Positions 52,311-61,887 of a stretch of DNA of 64,000 bases are shown piece by piece. Position 1 is the first letter of the stretch. Every line of letters begins with the position of its first letter. The DNA is taken from NCBI RefSeq assembly GCF_016406125.1, contig NZ_CP066339.1, positions 2,108,001 to 2,172,000 on the forward strand, read 5' to 3'. Under the pieces are notes generated by a model. That model saw nothing but the letters and a program-made list of their open reading frames with translations, did not search any database and was not told the origin of the DNA. The DNA is from Alicyclobacillus sp. SO9 (GTDB lineage Bacteria; Bacillota; Bacilli; Alicyclobacillales; Alicyclobacillaceae). The position numbers and the translations under genes are program-made.

Positions 52311-52345
52311 GACCGCAACAGATTTGATCTGTTGCGGTCTTTTTT
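52311..52345 (+). terminator. intrinsic terminator after the DUF2278 gene
   Basis: GACCGCAACAGAT / ATCTGTTGCGGTC, perfect 13-bp stem with loop TTG, followed by six T residues. The best terminator in the window. Confidence 0.92.
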
Positions 52346-52525
52346 CAATGCAGCCAAGACCTTCTACACTACCATGGGACAGTGTCAAGCAAAAGAAAAT
52401 GACTCACAGAGGGCTGAGATTTGTTTATAATAGCAGTATCGTATCTATGAATCTATCAAACTCGCCTGAAGAGCGTAATTTATAAACCTGAAGTGAAGAA
52501 CAAGGGAAAACAGGAGGATATGTGC

Positions 52526-54430
52526 TTGGGTTGGACTGACACGACATCACATGCTGAGACAGAAGACACTGCCAATTATCTATCTCGTAGACGAAAGCCG
52601 AAACGGCCAAGAAGTGTTCGTTGGATTTTAGTTGCCGGCACTGTCGTGGTTCTTGCTGCAGCAGCAGTCTATTTTGTGTTTTTTCGGGCTTATGATAATG
52701 GGCCAAGGCCGGTAGAGGTCGATGGTCAAAACGTTCAGCACATAGACGGCTTTCAGGTGCACGCGAAGACGTTTGTGTCCCGTTCTCAGGCTGCAGCCTT
52801 TTTAAAACGCATTGGTGACGAAAAAACACTCGTGTCCACAACCACGAAATCCTTTCGAGGGCAGTCCTACATTCGCGCTGCAGGGCTTGTTGAGGCTCTG
52901 AATAGAAGCGGCGACAAAACTAGATTTTCCAAAGGAAAATTCACTGTCAAGTTGAAGACGGGTCAACACTACAGTTATGACTTAAAAGGAAATCAGATTC
53001 GTCAACAAGAAGTCAGAGTGAATGGGAAGTTGGCTGCCAGATTTCTGGACGTGTATCATAATGAAGCCCCATACATTCCAGCGCAAACAGCAGCACACAT
53101 TCTGTCTCAAGCCGGGTTAAAGAGTTCATGGGACGGTCGCCAGATGCACATTTCCCTTACAAAAGCACCTCAGTTGACACCTGTTCCAAAGTCTTCTTAC
53201 GACAAAGTCATTGCCTTCGGACAGGGAAGCGCAATTTACGTACCCAGCTACGCTTGGCGAAGCATCGACTACATTCCGCTGTACAGCCTGGACACGGTGC
53301 TCCACCAGTTGGGCCTTGATGCTTCGGTATCTTCGTGGCGCTGGAATGTCTCTTCCGGAAATGGGTCCACGATTGCGGCAGTGGCGAAAGCGTCCTCGGG
53401 GGCAGGGGACACAGGCATAGCTGCTGACAGCAACAGCAACTCTAATCCATCGGGTACCGTTCATCCCCTGAATCTGACGACCCATCGACACCGCCAAGTA
53501 TTGGCCTTTGTTCCTTTCTATTCAGGAAATACGGCTGATTTCAAGGATGCTTTGGGGTACCATTCATCCTATAACGCGCTTGCAGAGGACATCTGGACGA
53601 TTGATGCATCCGGAGATTTGACTGGAGCAGCCCCGGCAGGGACAACTGTCCAGGCAAGTTCTGCTGGATACTCCGTTTACGCAATGATCACCAACTTGAC
53701 CACCAAGGGTTTTAGCGCCACTGAAATGACAGCGGTACTCAGCAACTCCGTCAATCGCACTCGATTGCACAATCAATTGCTAAAGCTAGTTCAGTCCAAA
53801 GATTACGCTGGTGTTATGCTCGATTTTGAATCTATTCCTCCCAGTAATGAAGCAGCCTACAGCCGGTTCGTCTCCAGTTTGGCTGCTGCCTTACACGCCG
53901 AAGGGAAACGTCTTGAAGTAGCAGTTCCTGCTTTGACAGGCGCATCGCAATCCGGATTGAACGGTGCTTATAACTTGGCAAAGATAGGACAAGCGGCAGA
54001 TGAAGTGGTAGTGATGGCCTATGACTACTCCTATTTCGGCGGACCGGCGGGCCCCATTGCTCCGATTCCCTGGGTGCAACAGGTACTTGCGTATACCATA
54101 TCCGAGATACCTTCCTCGAAGGTAGTTTTAGGACTTGATGCATACGGTTATGACTGGAGCGGTAAACATACCACAGCTGTCAGCCTGAAGAATGTCAGTT
54201 CATTTGTGAAAAAACGGCATATTCAGCCGCAATGGAACAAGTCTGCAGAAGCACCATGGTTTCAGTGGACAGATAGTAAGGGGAATGTCCACACTGTGTA
54301 TTACGAAAATGGTAAAAGCACCTCAGCCAAACTAGATCTCGCGTCGACCTACGGAGCAGGCGGTGTGGCGGTGTGGCGCGCGGGACTAGAAGACAACGCC
54401 GTGTTGAACGCACTTGCCAAGTACAAGTAA
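52526..54430 (+). CDS. membrane-anchored GH18 glycosidase, SleL/YaaH-like
   Basis: A 634-residue protein. TTG 52526 is chosen for AGGAGG at 52512-52517. The N-terminus is basic, then one anchor helix (ILVAGTVVVLAAAAVYFVF, residues 35-53). Two copper-amine-oxidase-N-like or stalk regions follow (QAAAFLKRIGDEKT; QTAAHILSQAGLKS). The GH18 barrel starts near residue 320. Its active site is YAGVMLDFESIPPSN near 430, with the glutamate as acid; VVMAYDYSYFGG near 500 supplies the conserved tyrosine. It likely cleaves peptidoglycan or spore cortex. The reduced DxxDxDxE motif (only D-F-E) is common in the SleL group. Confidence 0.82.
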   Translation: MGWTDTTSHAETEDTANYLSRRRKPKRPRSVRWILVAGTVVVLAAAAVYFVFFRAYDNGPRPVEVDGQNVQHIDGFQVHAKTFVSRSQAAAFLKRIGDEKTLVSTTTKSFRGQSYIRAAGLVEALNRSGDKTRFSKGKFTVKLKTGQHYSYDLKGNQIRQQEVRVNGKLAARFLDVYHNEAPYIPAQTAAHILSQAGLKSSWDGRQMHISLTKAPQLTPVPKSSYDKVIAFGQGSAIYVPSYAWRSIDYIPLYSLDTVLHQLGLDASVSSWRWNVSSGNGSTIAAVAKASSGAGDTGIAADSNSNSNPSGTVHPLNLTTHRHRQVLAFVPFYSGNTADFKDALGYHSSYNALAEDIWTIDASGDLTGAAPAGTTVQASSAGYSVYAMITNLTTKGFSATEMTAVLSNSVNRTRLHNQLLKLVQSKDYAGVMLDFESIPPSNEAAYSRFVSSLAAALHAEGKRLEVAVPALTGASQSGLNGAYNLAKIGQAADEVVVMAYDYSYFGGPAGPIAPIPWVQQVLAYTISEIPSSKVVLGLDAYGYDWSGKHTTAVSLKNVSSFVKKRHIQPQWNKSAEAPWFQWTDSKGNVHTVYYENGKSTSAKLDLASTYGAGGVAVWRAGLEDNAVLNALAKYK

Positions 54431-54473
54431 GAGGCACTTGCTGACGCCTTCGAGATAGACTTGGCGGGTTCTG

Positions 54474-55658
54474 TCAGCGGATTGACTTCACATAGGAGTC
54501 AATTCGAACCAAGGCCGTCTCAAGTCTGTCTACAGAGGTGGCATATGAACAACGGACAAATCCTTCTCCCGCATTGCCGAAAACGTTACCAGGCACGACT
54601 GCTACTCTGGCTTCTCGAAGCAGCCCTTCAGCAAATTCTTCAGACGTCAGCCCCGTCGCCCGTATATCTGCGAACGCGTAAAACGCCCCGCCGGGATTGT
54701 GGCAGGGAAGCCCGATTTCACGCAACCCGTCAACTATCAGATGCCTTCTCTGGTCATACTTCTCAACCATTCGGTGTACTTCAGGGAGTCCGTTCTTCAG
54801 CGCTTCCAAGGCAGCCATTTGGACCATTACGGGCGCACAGAGAATCGTGTACTGGTGAATCTTTAGCATGGCGTCGAGAATTTCCTTCGGTGCTGCCGCA
54901 TAGCCCAGGCGCCAGCCGGTCATGGCAAAAGCCTTTGACATCCCGTTGATGACAATTGTTCGTTCTCGCATACCGGGAAGCGAAGCGATACTGCAGTGGT
55001 GACCGCTGTATGTAAGTTCGGCGTAGATTTCATCTGAAATGACAAAGATGTTGTTTTTCCTGATGACTTTTGCAATGTCGATGAGTCTATCTCGAGACAT
55101 GACGGCACCTGTTGGATTGTTGGGGAAGGACAATATCACGGCTTTAGTGCGGGATGAAATACTATTTTCGAGTAAATCTGCAGTAAGCTGAAAATTGTCT
55201 TCTGTTTTCGTCTCAACTGCAGTAACCTGCGCGCCAGCCAGCAATGCGCACGGTCGGTAGGATACATAGGCTGGTTCCGGAATAAGCACTTCGTCGCCGG
55301 GAGAAATTACGGCACGAAGAGCCACATCGATGGCTTCACTGCCCCCAATAGTCACCAAAATTTCGTCTTCCGGGCTGTAATCTAGATTGAATTTTTTTAA
55401 GTACTCAGTAATGGCTTCTCTGAGTTCAAACAAGCCGCGGTTTGACGTATACGATGTATGACCCTGTTCAAGCGCATAGATTGCCGAGTCGCGCACGTGC
55501 CAAGGTGTGACGAAGTCTGGTTCACCTACGCCCAAGGAAATCACGTCTTCCATATCGTTGGCTAAGTCGAAAAAACGGCGAATACCAGAGGGAGGAAGAT
55601 TACGAACGATGGGGGACAAGGTATCATATAAGCTGGTTGCGCTCTTCATGCTGGTCAC
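54474..55658 (-). CDS. alaT: class I/II aminotransferase, AlaT/YugH-like
   Basis: A 394-residue PLP aminotransferase. Seen are ISLGVGEPDFVTPWHV near residues 40-55, GHTSYTSNRGLFELREAI, LSFPNNPTGAVMSRD near 172, VISDEIYAELTYSG near 204 and the PLP lysine in INGMSKAFAMTGWRLGY near 237. The C-terminal PGGAFYAFADI is typical of subgroup I-gamma. GTG 55658 overlaps the stop of the Lrp-type gene (GTGA); ATG 55649 is an alternative. The gene pair matches the B. subtilis alaR-alaT (yugG-yugH) operon for alanine transamination. That match rests on order and family, not on a close alignment. Confidence 0.87.
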   Translation of the reverse strand: MTSMKSATSLYDTLSPIVRNLPPSGIRRFFDLANDMEDVISLGVGEPDFVTPWHVRDSAIYALEQGHTSYTSNRGLFELREAITEYLKKFNLDYSPEDEILVTIGGSEAIDVALRAVISPGDEVLIPEPAYVSYRPCALLAGAQVTAVETKTEDNFQLTADLLENSISSRTKAVILSFPNNPTGAVMSRDRLIDIAKVIRKNNIFVISDEIYAELTYSGHHCSIASLPGMRERTIVINGMSKAFAMTGWRLGYAAAPKEILDAMLKIHQYTILCAPVMVQMAALEALKNGLPEVHRMVEKYDQRRHLIVDGLREIGLPCHNPGGAFYAFADIRATGLTSEEFAEGLLREARVAVVPGNVFGNAGEGFVRCSYATSVDRLETALVRIDSYVKSIR

Positions 55659-56152
55659 GGAGAAACCACCAATCGCTTATCGTCGTCACTGTCGTCAAAT
55701 GTGGATCCGTCAAACTTGTAGGTTTTCAAGAGAAAGTGTGTCGTAGTGGAGTTTACGTTTTCTATGGTAGCAAGTTTTTCAGACACGAATCGAGCAACCT
55801 CATGCAGATTGCGCCCTTCAACTGTGACCTGAAAGTCATAAGTTCCAGACATCAGATTCATACTTTTTACTTCCGGATATTCGTAGATCCGCTTCGCAAT
55901 GGCATCGAATCCAACATCGCGCTGCGGCGTCACGGTAACATCGATGACAGCCAGGACGTGGTGTCGGGAAGTCTTGTCCCAATTTATCACCGCTGAATAC
56001 CGTGAAATTGTATTACTTTCTTCCAGTTCGGAGATGGTTTGCGCAACTACTTCAGGGGTCGAGTTCAACACTTTGGCTATGGTATCCACAGATATGCGGG
56101 AATTTTCGTGCAATAAGTGCAATATCTCAAGTTGCTGGTCATCAGATAGCAA
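55655..56152 (-). CDS. alaR: Lrp/AsnC family regulator, AlaR/YugG-like
   Basis: A 165-residue Lrp/AsnC protein. The helix-turn-helix is RISVDTIAKVLNSTPEVVAQ, quoted in part: VDTIAKVLNSTPEVV, followed by ISELEESNTISRYSAVINWD. The RAM effector domain has VLAVIDVTVTPQRDVGFD, VKSMNLMSGTYDFQVTVEG and NVNSTTTHFLLKTYK. It probably senses an amino acid such as alanine and controls the coupled aminotransferase. ATG 56152 is preceded on the minus strand by AAGGAGGCG with good spacing. Confidence 0.9.
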   Translation of the reverse strand: MLSDDQQLEILHLLHENSRISVDTIAKVLNSTPEVVAQTISELEESNTISRYSAVINWDKTSRHHVLAVIDVTVTPQRDVGFDAIAKRIYEYPEVKSMNLMSGTYDFQVTVEGRNLHEVARFVSEKLATIENVNSTTTHFLLKTYKFDGSTFDDSDDDKRLVVSP

Positions 56153-56300
56153 TCGCTTGCGCCTCCTTAGATGTTCTTTGCAAACCAGTATACTTCATCT
56201 GCCAGCCAAGTGGATACCCATTTTGTTAGCGGCTTGGGGTCGGAGCGGCGACCTCAGATAGAGGATGCTTTGGGTTTGCTTTTATTTATCCAAAGCAAAA

Positions 56301-56329
56301 GACAGTGCCCAGCGGCGCTTGGCACTGTC
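56301..56329. terminator. hairpin between the DoxX and alaR genes
   Basis: GACAGTGCC / GGCACTGTC, 9-bp perfect stem with an 11-base loop that adds AGC/GCT pairs. It lies upstream of alaR on the minus strand and beyond the DoxX stop (56395). Confidence 0.55.
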
Positions 56330-56394
56330 CCTAGTCAGAGAATAAAAGAGGGATAGGAGTGAACAAAAGAGTTATCTGAACCTCGAAGCATGCT

Positions 56395-56940
56395 TTAGTG
56401 AGATGCTTTGTTTCGGTTTGATCCAGGCAGCTCTACCTCAAGCTTAAAGAGTCTGGCACAGCCCTTTCGTACATACGGAATGACCCAGTAGTCTCCGCCA
56501 AATTTGCCTGCATTGAACCCGGCAACAATAACAAAGATGCCAAGGAGGACCAGCAAGGGATTTACCGAGACGACCCCTGCCATCATGTAAGAGAAATTCA
56601 TCACCAGGCCGAAGAACATTGCAGCAGTTGTCAAGACACCTGTGATGAGGCCGATACCAACCAGAAACTCACCCCAGGGGACGATAAAATTGAATAAACC
56701 CGCGTTTGGCAGCGCAAAGTGCTGAAGAAATGAGTGGTACACGGGATATTGCAGCGCTGTCTTGCTATGTGCTTGCATGACGGGATTCTTTACAGCATTG
56801 GCGAGAAAGCCGTTTGCGGAAAATCCCCCAGTAAGTTTATCCCATCCGGCTGTGAGAAAGTGCCAGCCGACATATACCCGAAGAACCGTTAGAACGGCGG
56901 CTGCCCAGACATTTTTGCGGAGAAAATTAGTAAAGAACAT
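56395..56940 (-). CDS. DoxX-family membrane protein
   Basis: A 181-residue four-helix protein. ATG 56940 follows GAGGAG; the longer frame to 57036 is not supported. VLRVYVGWHFLTAGWDKL near residues 18-35 is the DoxX signature. WGEFLVGIGLITGVLTTA, MNFSYMMAGVVSVNP and GFNAGKFGGDYWVIPY follow, as in DoxX/DoxD quinone-linked proteins. It is paralogous to the gene at 41575. Role unknown; family members act with oxidoreductases at the membrane. Confidence 0.83.
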   Translation of the reverse strand: MFFTNFLRKNVWAAAVLTVLRVYVGWHFLTAGWDKLTGGFSANGFLANAVKNPVMQAHSKTALQYPVYHSFLQHFALPNAGLFNFIVPWGEFLVGIGLITGVLTTAAMFFGLVMNFSYMMAGVVSVNPLLVLLGIFVIVAGFNAGKFGGDYWVIPYVRKGCARLFKLEVELPGSNRNKASH

Positions 56941-57321
56941 AAGACCATCTCCTCTGTATTCCTTAAGTACGATACAGTTGGTAAGCTCTTGCTGTATCTC
57001 TATTATGATTCGTATTCCGTGAAGATAGCAGACCAAGACGGACTGTTCTGCGATTCAAAGTGAACTAAGTACTTATTCAACAAGGGATGACATCGGTCCA
57101 GGTTCATTTGAGGGACAGGGGGGCGATGAATGTACTCGTTTCTACCAGTTGCTGTGCAAAAGGTTTTACCGGTGGACTAGTTCGTATTGCGTATGTGGTC
57201 TAGTAACTGTTCTCACTCATTGTACGAATGGGTCAAATTGTGATAAGAAGTAACTTGGCATAAGTTTGGGGCACCCGTTGTGCCCCTCGCAGCGTCGAGG
57301 GACACATGGTGCAGGCTTACA
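56941..57321 (+). other. 381-base region without a gene
   Basis: A hairpin GGGGCAC/GTGCCCC at 57268-57286 lies 36 bases past the stop of the drug exporter (-) and may be its terminator. Nothing else was recognised. Confidence 0.4.
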
Positions 57322-58818
57322 TTACTCTTGCACTTGTTGTTGCATCACTGTTTTGTGCAACGGAAGGAGCAGAATGGAGGCTAGCGTCATAATGGCCGTC
57401 ACACCGACCACCAGAAACACCGTATGCAGCGAATGTGACAGAATACCTTGCACTTCGTGAATCACGCTGGTTGAAACGTGCACATGCACAGCTCCCGGGC
57501 TAAGCAGTCTGTCGAACTGTTTCGGAGGACCGGCAGCGCCAAACTGGGCTTTCACAAAATGGCTCACGGAATGATTAAACCATGTTCCATAGATGGCCAC
57601 GCCCATAGTTTGTCCCAACGTCCTCATAAACGTGTTGGAAGCCGTTGCAGCGCCTCGCATACGCCATGGCACGGAAGCCTGAATGAGAACGGTGAACGGG
57701 GTCATAGAGAATCCCATGCCAAGTCCAATAATTACCATGATGGCAATTAGGTACCAATAGGGAGCCGCCACACCCATGGTTGCCAGCCACAGGCAGCCCA
57801 CTGTGATGAGCACGCCGCCTAAGACAGCCGTAAGTTTGGATCCAGCCTTATACATTAAACGCCCGCCTATGGTTGCCGCCAAGGGCCAACCGATGGACAT
57901 CGGCATTAACGTAAGGCCGGAACTTGTGGCACTATGACCCAAAATAGATTGAATCCACATGGGAAGATAGACCTGAGTGGCAATCAGGACTGCGCTTGCC
58001 AGGAAGCTTGCCAAATTCGAAACTGCGATAATACGCATCTTAAACAGCGACAACGGGAGAATTGGTTCTCGCGCTCTGCTCTCCACAACAAAGAACAAAA
58101 TCAAGCCCAGCACGGCTGCTGCAAATAAACCGAAGACTGTGGGTGATGTCCACGCGTAGTGCGGTTTTCCGCCGTTAAGCAATGCGTACAGAAGGGACGA
58201 AATGGACACTGTAAACAGTGCAGCTCCAAGGTAATCCACTTTGTGTTGCCGACGCTCGAAGGTTTCATGAAGATACATCCACACCAGTGTCAATGAAATA
58301 ATGCCAATCGGCACATTGATGTAAAAGATCCATCGCCACGAACCATAGTCAACAAAGAAACCGCCGAGTAACGGTCCTAAGATTCCAGCAATCCCCCAAA
58401 CCGAACTGAATAGCCCTTGCATTCTTCCGCGTTCTTCGCCTGAAAACAAGTCGCCAATAATCGTAAACGTAATTGGCATCACCGCACCGGCACCGATACC
58501 CTGAAGCGCCCTGAAGAAAATCAACTGCATCATGGTCTGCGATAATCCGGAGAGCATGGACCCCACTAAAAAAATAATCACGCCCACCGTAAAGACAATT
58601 TTTCGTCCATACAGGTCAGCCAGTTTTCCATAAATGGGGGTTGTAACGGATGTGGTCAATGTATAAATTGCAAAAACCCAGCTAAATAAATTGATGCCGC
58701 TTAAATCCGCGACAATTCGCGGCATGGCCGTACTCACAACCGTCACGTCTATGGCGACCAACAGCACGGCAACCATCATAGCGATGGTGACCATACGCCG
58801 GTTTGTAAGGTGACTCAT
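57322..58818 (-). CDS. DHA2 family drug exporter (EmrB/QacA type MFS)
   Basis: A 498-residue transporter with 14 predicted helices. Motif D1 is LLVAIDVTVVSTAMPRIV near residues 19-36; motif A is GKLADLYGRKIVF near 64; the R in ALQGIGAGAVMPI near 105 is motif B; GPLLGGFFVDYGSWRWIFYIN, quoted in part: LGPLLGGFFVDYGSWRW, is motif C. The DHA2 helices and the long C-terminal loop are normal. It should export hydrophobic drugs by proton antiport. ATG 58818 has GAGGAAT. The triple 11-bp repeat upstream may bind a regulator. Confidence 0.92.
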   Translation of the reverse strand: MSHLTNRRMVTIAMMVAVLLVAIDVTVVSTAMPRIVADLSGINLFSWVFAIYTLTTSVTTPIYGKLADLYGRKIVFTVGVIIFLVGSMLSGLSQTMMQLIFFRALQGIGAGAVMPITFTIIGDLFSGEERGRMQGLFSSVWGIAGILGPLLGGFFVDYGSWRWIFYINVPIGIISLTLVWMYLHETFERRQHKVDYLGAALFTVSISSLLYALLNGGKPHYAWTSPTVFGLFAAAVLGLILFFVVESRAREPILPLSLFKMRIIAVSNLASFLASAVLIATQVYLPMWIQSILGHSATSSGLTLMPMSIGWPLAATIGGRLMYKAGSKLTAVLGGVLITVGCLWLATMGVAAPYWYLIAIMVIIGLGMGFSMTPFTVLIQASVPWRMRGAATASNTFMRTLGQTMGVAIYGTWFNHSVSHFVKAQFGAAGPPKQFDRLLSPGAVHVHVSTSVIHEVQGILSHSLHTVFLVVGVTAIMTLASILLLPLHKTVMQQQVQE

Positions 58819-58891
58819 GTTGCTGCATTCCTCCGTTTCTGCTTAGATTAAACTGTACCTATGAAAATAAGGTTGAGACCGTCTTTTCTAT

Positions 58892-58924
58892 GATGGCACG
58901 AAGATGGCACGAAGATGGCACGAA
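58892..58924 (+). repeat. triple 11-bp direct repeat upstream of the drug exporter
   Basis: GATGGCACGAA occurs three times without gap at 58892-58902, 58903-58913 and 58914-58924; a partial copy AATGGCAC follows at about 58952. The 11-bp period is close to one helical turn. It is 74-106 bases before the exporter start. The rest of 58819-59157 has no gene. Confidence 0.75.
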
Positions 58925-59157
58925 AAGTCGAACCAAGAATAGCACCACGAAAATGGCACTCAAACATTATATCGCTCAATTGCTGACTGTCGATAGTACT
59001 TTGTCAATGTTCCACTCGAATTAGAAATTGGCGGCTCTGTATTGCTGAAAAAAAGCTTGTTCGAAGGTATGTATTTGACTTATATTTGACGTTGCATATT
59101 TAACGTAAGGAAACTGTGACTGATTATCTTAAAGAAGAAAGGGTTGGTGACACTGTT

Positions 59158-59643
59158 ATGGACATAGACACCCTTGTAAGAACTCGCAGAAACATAAAAA
59201 CCTTTACATCTGAGCCGGTCTCTCGCGAGCAGTTGATGACGTGGTTTGAAGCTGCCAAAATGGCACCGAATCATAAAATGACGGAGCCGTGGGAAGTGGT
59301 TTTTGTCGGACCAGAGACGCGCGCAAAACTGAATCACAAAGCAGATTTTGGCGGAGCTCCTGTAGTGCTTGCCGTGTTGTCAAAGCCCGGCAGTAATGAG
59401 AAAGAGCATTTTGAAAATACTATTACTACAGCATGCTTTATTCAGAACTTTCTTCTGTTGGCGTACAATGACGGTGTTGGAGCGCGGTGGGCTTCTCTGG
59501 GGTCACAGCCACAAAATAGAGAGATACTAGAGGTTCCAACTGGCCATGAGGTGCTGGGGGTCTTTGGAATCGGGTATCCAAGAGAAGTACCAGAGCCAAA
59601 GCTGCGTCAACCTATGGCAGATAAGGTTCGTAATTTACCCTGA
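59158..59643 (+). CDS. nitroreductase family protein
   Basis: A 161-residue FMN-dependent nitroreductase-fold protein. ATG 59158 gives MDIDTLVRTRRNIKTF, where the RTRRN segment binds FMN phosphate. FEAAKMAPNHKMTEPWEVV near residues 29-47 matches the A-P-x-H-x-x-x-x-W pattern of the YdjA/Acg-like branch. NFLLLAYNDGVGARW near 101 and VLGVFGIGYPREVPEP near 135 complete it. Likely reduces nitro compounds or quinones with NAD(P)H. AAAGGG and GGTG upstream act as the ribosome binding site. Confidence 0.87.
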   Translation: MDIDTLVRTRRNIKTFTSEPVSREQLMTWFEAAKMAPNHKMTEPWEVVFVGPETRAKLNHKADFGGAPVVLAVLSKPGSNEKEHFENTITTACFIQNFLLLAYNDGVGARWASLGSQPQNREILEVPTGHEVLGVFGIGYPREVPEPKLRQPMADKVRNLP

Positions 59644-60106
59644 GGGAATAACGCGGCGGCAGTCTCGTCGTTCTTTTTCTGAAGCAGTCATTGGAGGTGG
59701 TCTCACTGAGACGCATTCTAATGGCTGCTTTCTTATTTTGGCAAGTTGAACGGGATGTGAACAGCTACGGTTTAATGGACTGTTTCTGTACTGGTCCATC
59801 ACGCACGGCCCGTGTTAGAAAGAGAAAAGGCACCGAACCGGTGCCAATACATCGTAAATTTATTTGATAAGGGGGTCAAATGTGATGTACCCATATAGTA
59901 ATACCACTATGTTGCATTTGTATTACAAAGAAATGAAGAGTTTATGGTGTTTTCCGCAGAAGACTGTAAAACCTGATTGGAGAAATGGGGTGTCCATTAG
60001 CGGGGGATAGGGTTTTGCTACAATGTAGAAAGGACATGCTAGTCGAATCGACCGTTGAGTTTCACTTCCGACACTGTATTTTACCATTCTCTGAGAGGGG
60101 ACAGTA
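59644..60106 (+). other. 463-base stretch without a supported gene
   Basis: A small hairpin GGCACCG/CGGTGCC at 59829-59845 is the only structure noticed. On the minus strand it would be followed by TTTTC. No convincing frame. Confidence 0.4.
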
Positions 60107-61582
60107 ATGGAGTCGTTTCTATTTCTCTTGTCCATTATTTTGTTGGCGGGTGTTTGGGCTGCCCGAGTAGGAGACAGGCTTGGATTGCCGGTTTTGATTG
60201 GATTTGTTGCCATCGGAGTGGTCCTTGGACCAGGGGGGTTAGCGATAACACCGCCCGTATCTCCGTCGTTGGCCAAATCGTTGGGCTACATGGCTTTGAT
60301 TCTGATTTTATTTGAGGGAGGCCTGCACACTTCTCGCAAGCGGCTGATGAAGGCACTGCTGCCGGCGTTTTCGTTGGCCACATTTGGGGTGCTCATCAGT
60401 GCTTTTATTATGGCAGTGCTCGCTCACTACCTGCTGCACTTGTCCATGTTCCCTGCTGCGTTGCTGGGTGTCGCTGTGAGTTCAACAGATGCAGCATCTG
60501 TGTTTGCGATGCTTGGGGGTCAGGCTCTTCGTAAACAACTGGTTGACGTTCTTGAAGCGGAAAGCGGTACCAACGATCCAATGGCTTTCTTTCTTACATT
60601 AATTCTCTTGCAGTGGTTTGCTCACGGTATTGGGGCACCGTGGCACGCCGTTGGCTATGTTGTCGGAACGTTTACGCTGCAGATGGTGGTCGGATTTGTA
60701 GTTGGAATTGGCGTGGGGTATTTGGCCTCTGTGCTCAATCAGCGAATTAAGCTTGACACCGGGGGACTGTATCCGACCCTATCGTTGTCGTTCGCTCTGT
60801 TGTCCTACGTTCTGGCTGTGTTTTTTGACGGAAGCGGCTTTTTATCAGTCTACGTTGCATCAGTTGTCATGGGCAACCGAAAATTAGACCACCGACACAG
60901 CATCCTGCGCTTTCATGAAGGGCTGGCCTGGACCATGCATATCTTAATGTTTGTGGTTCTTGGATTTCAGCTTGACCTTACTCAACTCCATCGGATTTGG
61001 CTACCGGGCATCGGGTTGGCAGTTGGCGCTCTCTTTGTCGCACGGCCCGTTGCTGTTTTTCTGTCGACAGTCAAAATGGGGTTTGATTGGAAAGAGAAGC
61101 TGTTCTTGTCGTGGGCCGGACTCCGTGGAGCGGTGCCAATTGTGCTTGTTCTAAGTGCTGTGGTTCCGCCTGAGAACATGCCAAACATTTTGCTCAATGC
61201 TGTGTTTTTTGTCGTGATTGCCTCTACCCTTGTGCAAAGCTTCACTGTTAAGCCGTTTGCGAAAAAATTGAATCTGCTGGACCCGTCACCGTCTGAGGGG
61301 CTGTTGGAGTTGGTCGCGATTGCGCGTGAAAACGCCATTGTACTGCCCGTCGAAATTAGCGAAGATTCGCGCTTGCTGCATCGAAAGATGGTGGATGTAC
61401 CCTTTCCTTCCAATACATTGTGTTATGCTCTTGTTCGTGACAATCAGGTGATTGTTCCGAGAGGGGCTACCCGTCTAAAGTCGTCCGACAACTTACTCAT
61501 TCTCTCTGACAGACGCCATGTCGAAGACCTGCAAAGGCTGTTTGCAGAGGAAATTGTAGGAGAATCGATGTTCTTGCCATAG
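60107..61582 (+). CDS. CPA1-type K+(Na+)/H+ antiporter with RCK-C domain
   Basis: A 491-residue antiporter of the NhaP2/CvrA type. ATG 60107 follows GAGAGGGG. About 12 helices occupy residues 1-390. The ion-site helices carry VAVSSTDAASVFAMLGG near 123 and LEAESGTNDPMAFFLTL near 147, with the conserved N-D pair. FLSWAGLRGAVPIVL near 331 is the conserved arginine helix. A C-terminal TrkA-C/RCK-C domain (400-485, VPFPSNTLCYALVRDNQVIVPRG in part: LCYALVRDNQVIVP) would sense a cytosolic ligand. It would exchange K+ or Na+ for H+. Confidence 0.92.
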   Translation: MESFLFLLSIILLAGVWAARVGDRLGLPVLIGFVAIGVVLGPGGLAITPPVSPSLAKSLGYMALILILFEGGLHTSRKRLMKALLPAFSLATFGVLISAFIMAVLAHYLLHLSMFPAALLGVAVSSTDAASVFAMLGGQALRKQLVDVLEAESGTNDPMAFFLTLILLQWFAHGIGAPWHAVGYVVGTFTLQMVVGFVVGIGVGYLASVLNQRIKLDTGGLYPTLSLSFALLSYVLAVFFDGSGFLSVYVASVVMGNRKLDHRHSILRFHEGLAWTMHILMFVVLGFQLDLTQLHRIWLPGIGLAVGALFVARPVAVFLSTVKMGFDWKEKLFLSWAGLRGAVPIVLVLSAVVPPENMPNILLNAVFFVVIASTLVQSFTVKPFAKKLNLLDPSPSEGLLELVAIARENAIVLPVEISEDSRLLHRKMVDVPFPSNTLCYALVRDNQVIVPRGATRLKSSDNLLILSDRRHVEDLQRLFAEEIVGESMFLP

Positions 61583-61627
61583 ATGCTGTAGTGGCACGGC
61601 GCCAACTTCTACAGCCAACGATAAAAA

Positions 61628-61656
61628 GCAGGCACTCCAGGGGATGGAGCGCCTGC
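61628..61656. terminator. hairpin after the CPA1 antiporter gene
   Basis: GCAGGCACTCCA / TGGAGCGCCTGC, 12-bp stem with one A-C mismatch and a 5-base loop, between the antiporter gene (+) and a convergent YjcZ-type gene (-). Confidence 0.6.
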
Positions 61657-61710
61657 GGGACTGTATCCGTCTTGTATGGCTGCCCGAGAAGGAAGTATCT
61701 TGTCTCTAAT

Positions 61711-61830
61711 TTAGTAAACTGGGGTTGTCGTACAAGTTGTTACGCTATAGGGAACCAGCAGAATGAACAGAACGAAGATGATGAGAAACACAACCGCCCA
61801 ACGGGTATAACCTCCGAATGCACCGTACAT
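61711..61830 (-). CDS. YjcZ-type small sporulation membrane protein, 39 aa
   Basis: Starts at ATG 61830 (MYGAFGGYTRWAVVFL) behind GGAGG. One hydrophobic helix follows, ending LLVPYS, then an unusual threonine-rich tail with a cysteine (TTCTTTPVY). It is a paralogue of the genes at 33421, 61888 and 62859; the conserved G-G-Y-T-x-W-A-V-V-F motif leaves little doubt about the family. Probably expressed in sporulation. Confidence 0.82.
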   Translation of the reverse strand: MYGAFGGYTRWAVVFLIIFVLFILLVPYSVTTCTTTPVY

Positions 61831-61887
61831 AAGGAAAACCTCCTTTTAAATGTCTCTGCGTATCGCTGCTCCAACTTTTGTCAGGCG

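Noticed and set aside
58892-58924. CRISPR-like array
   Set aside because: The 11-bp units abut with no spacers and number only three.
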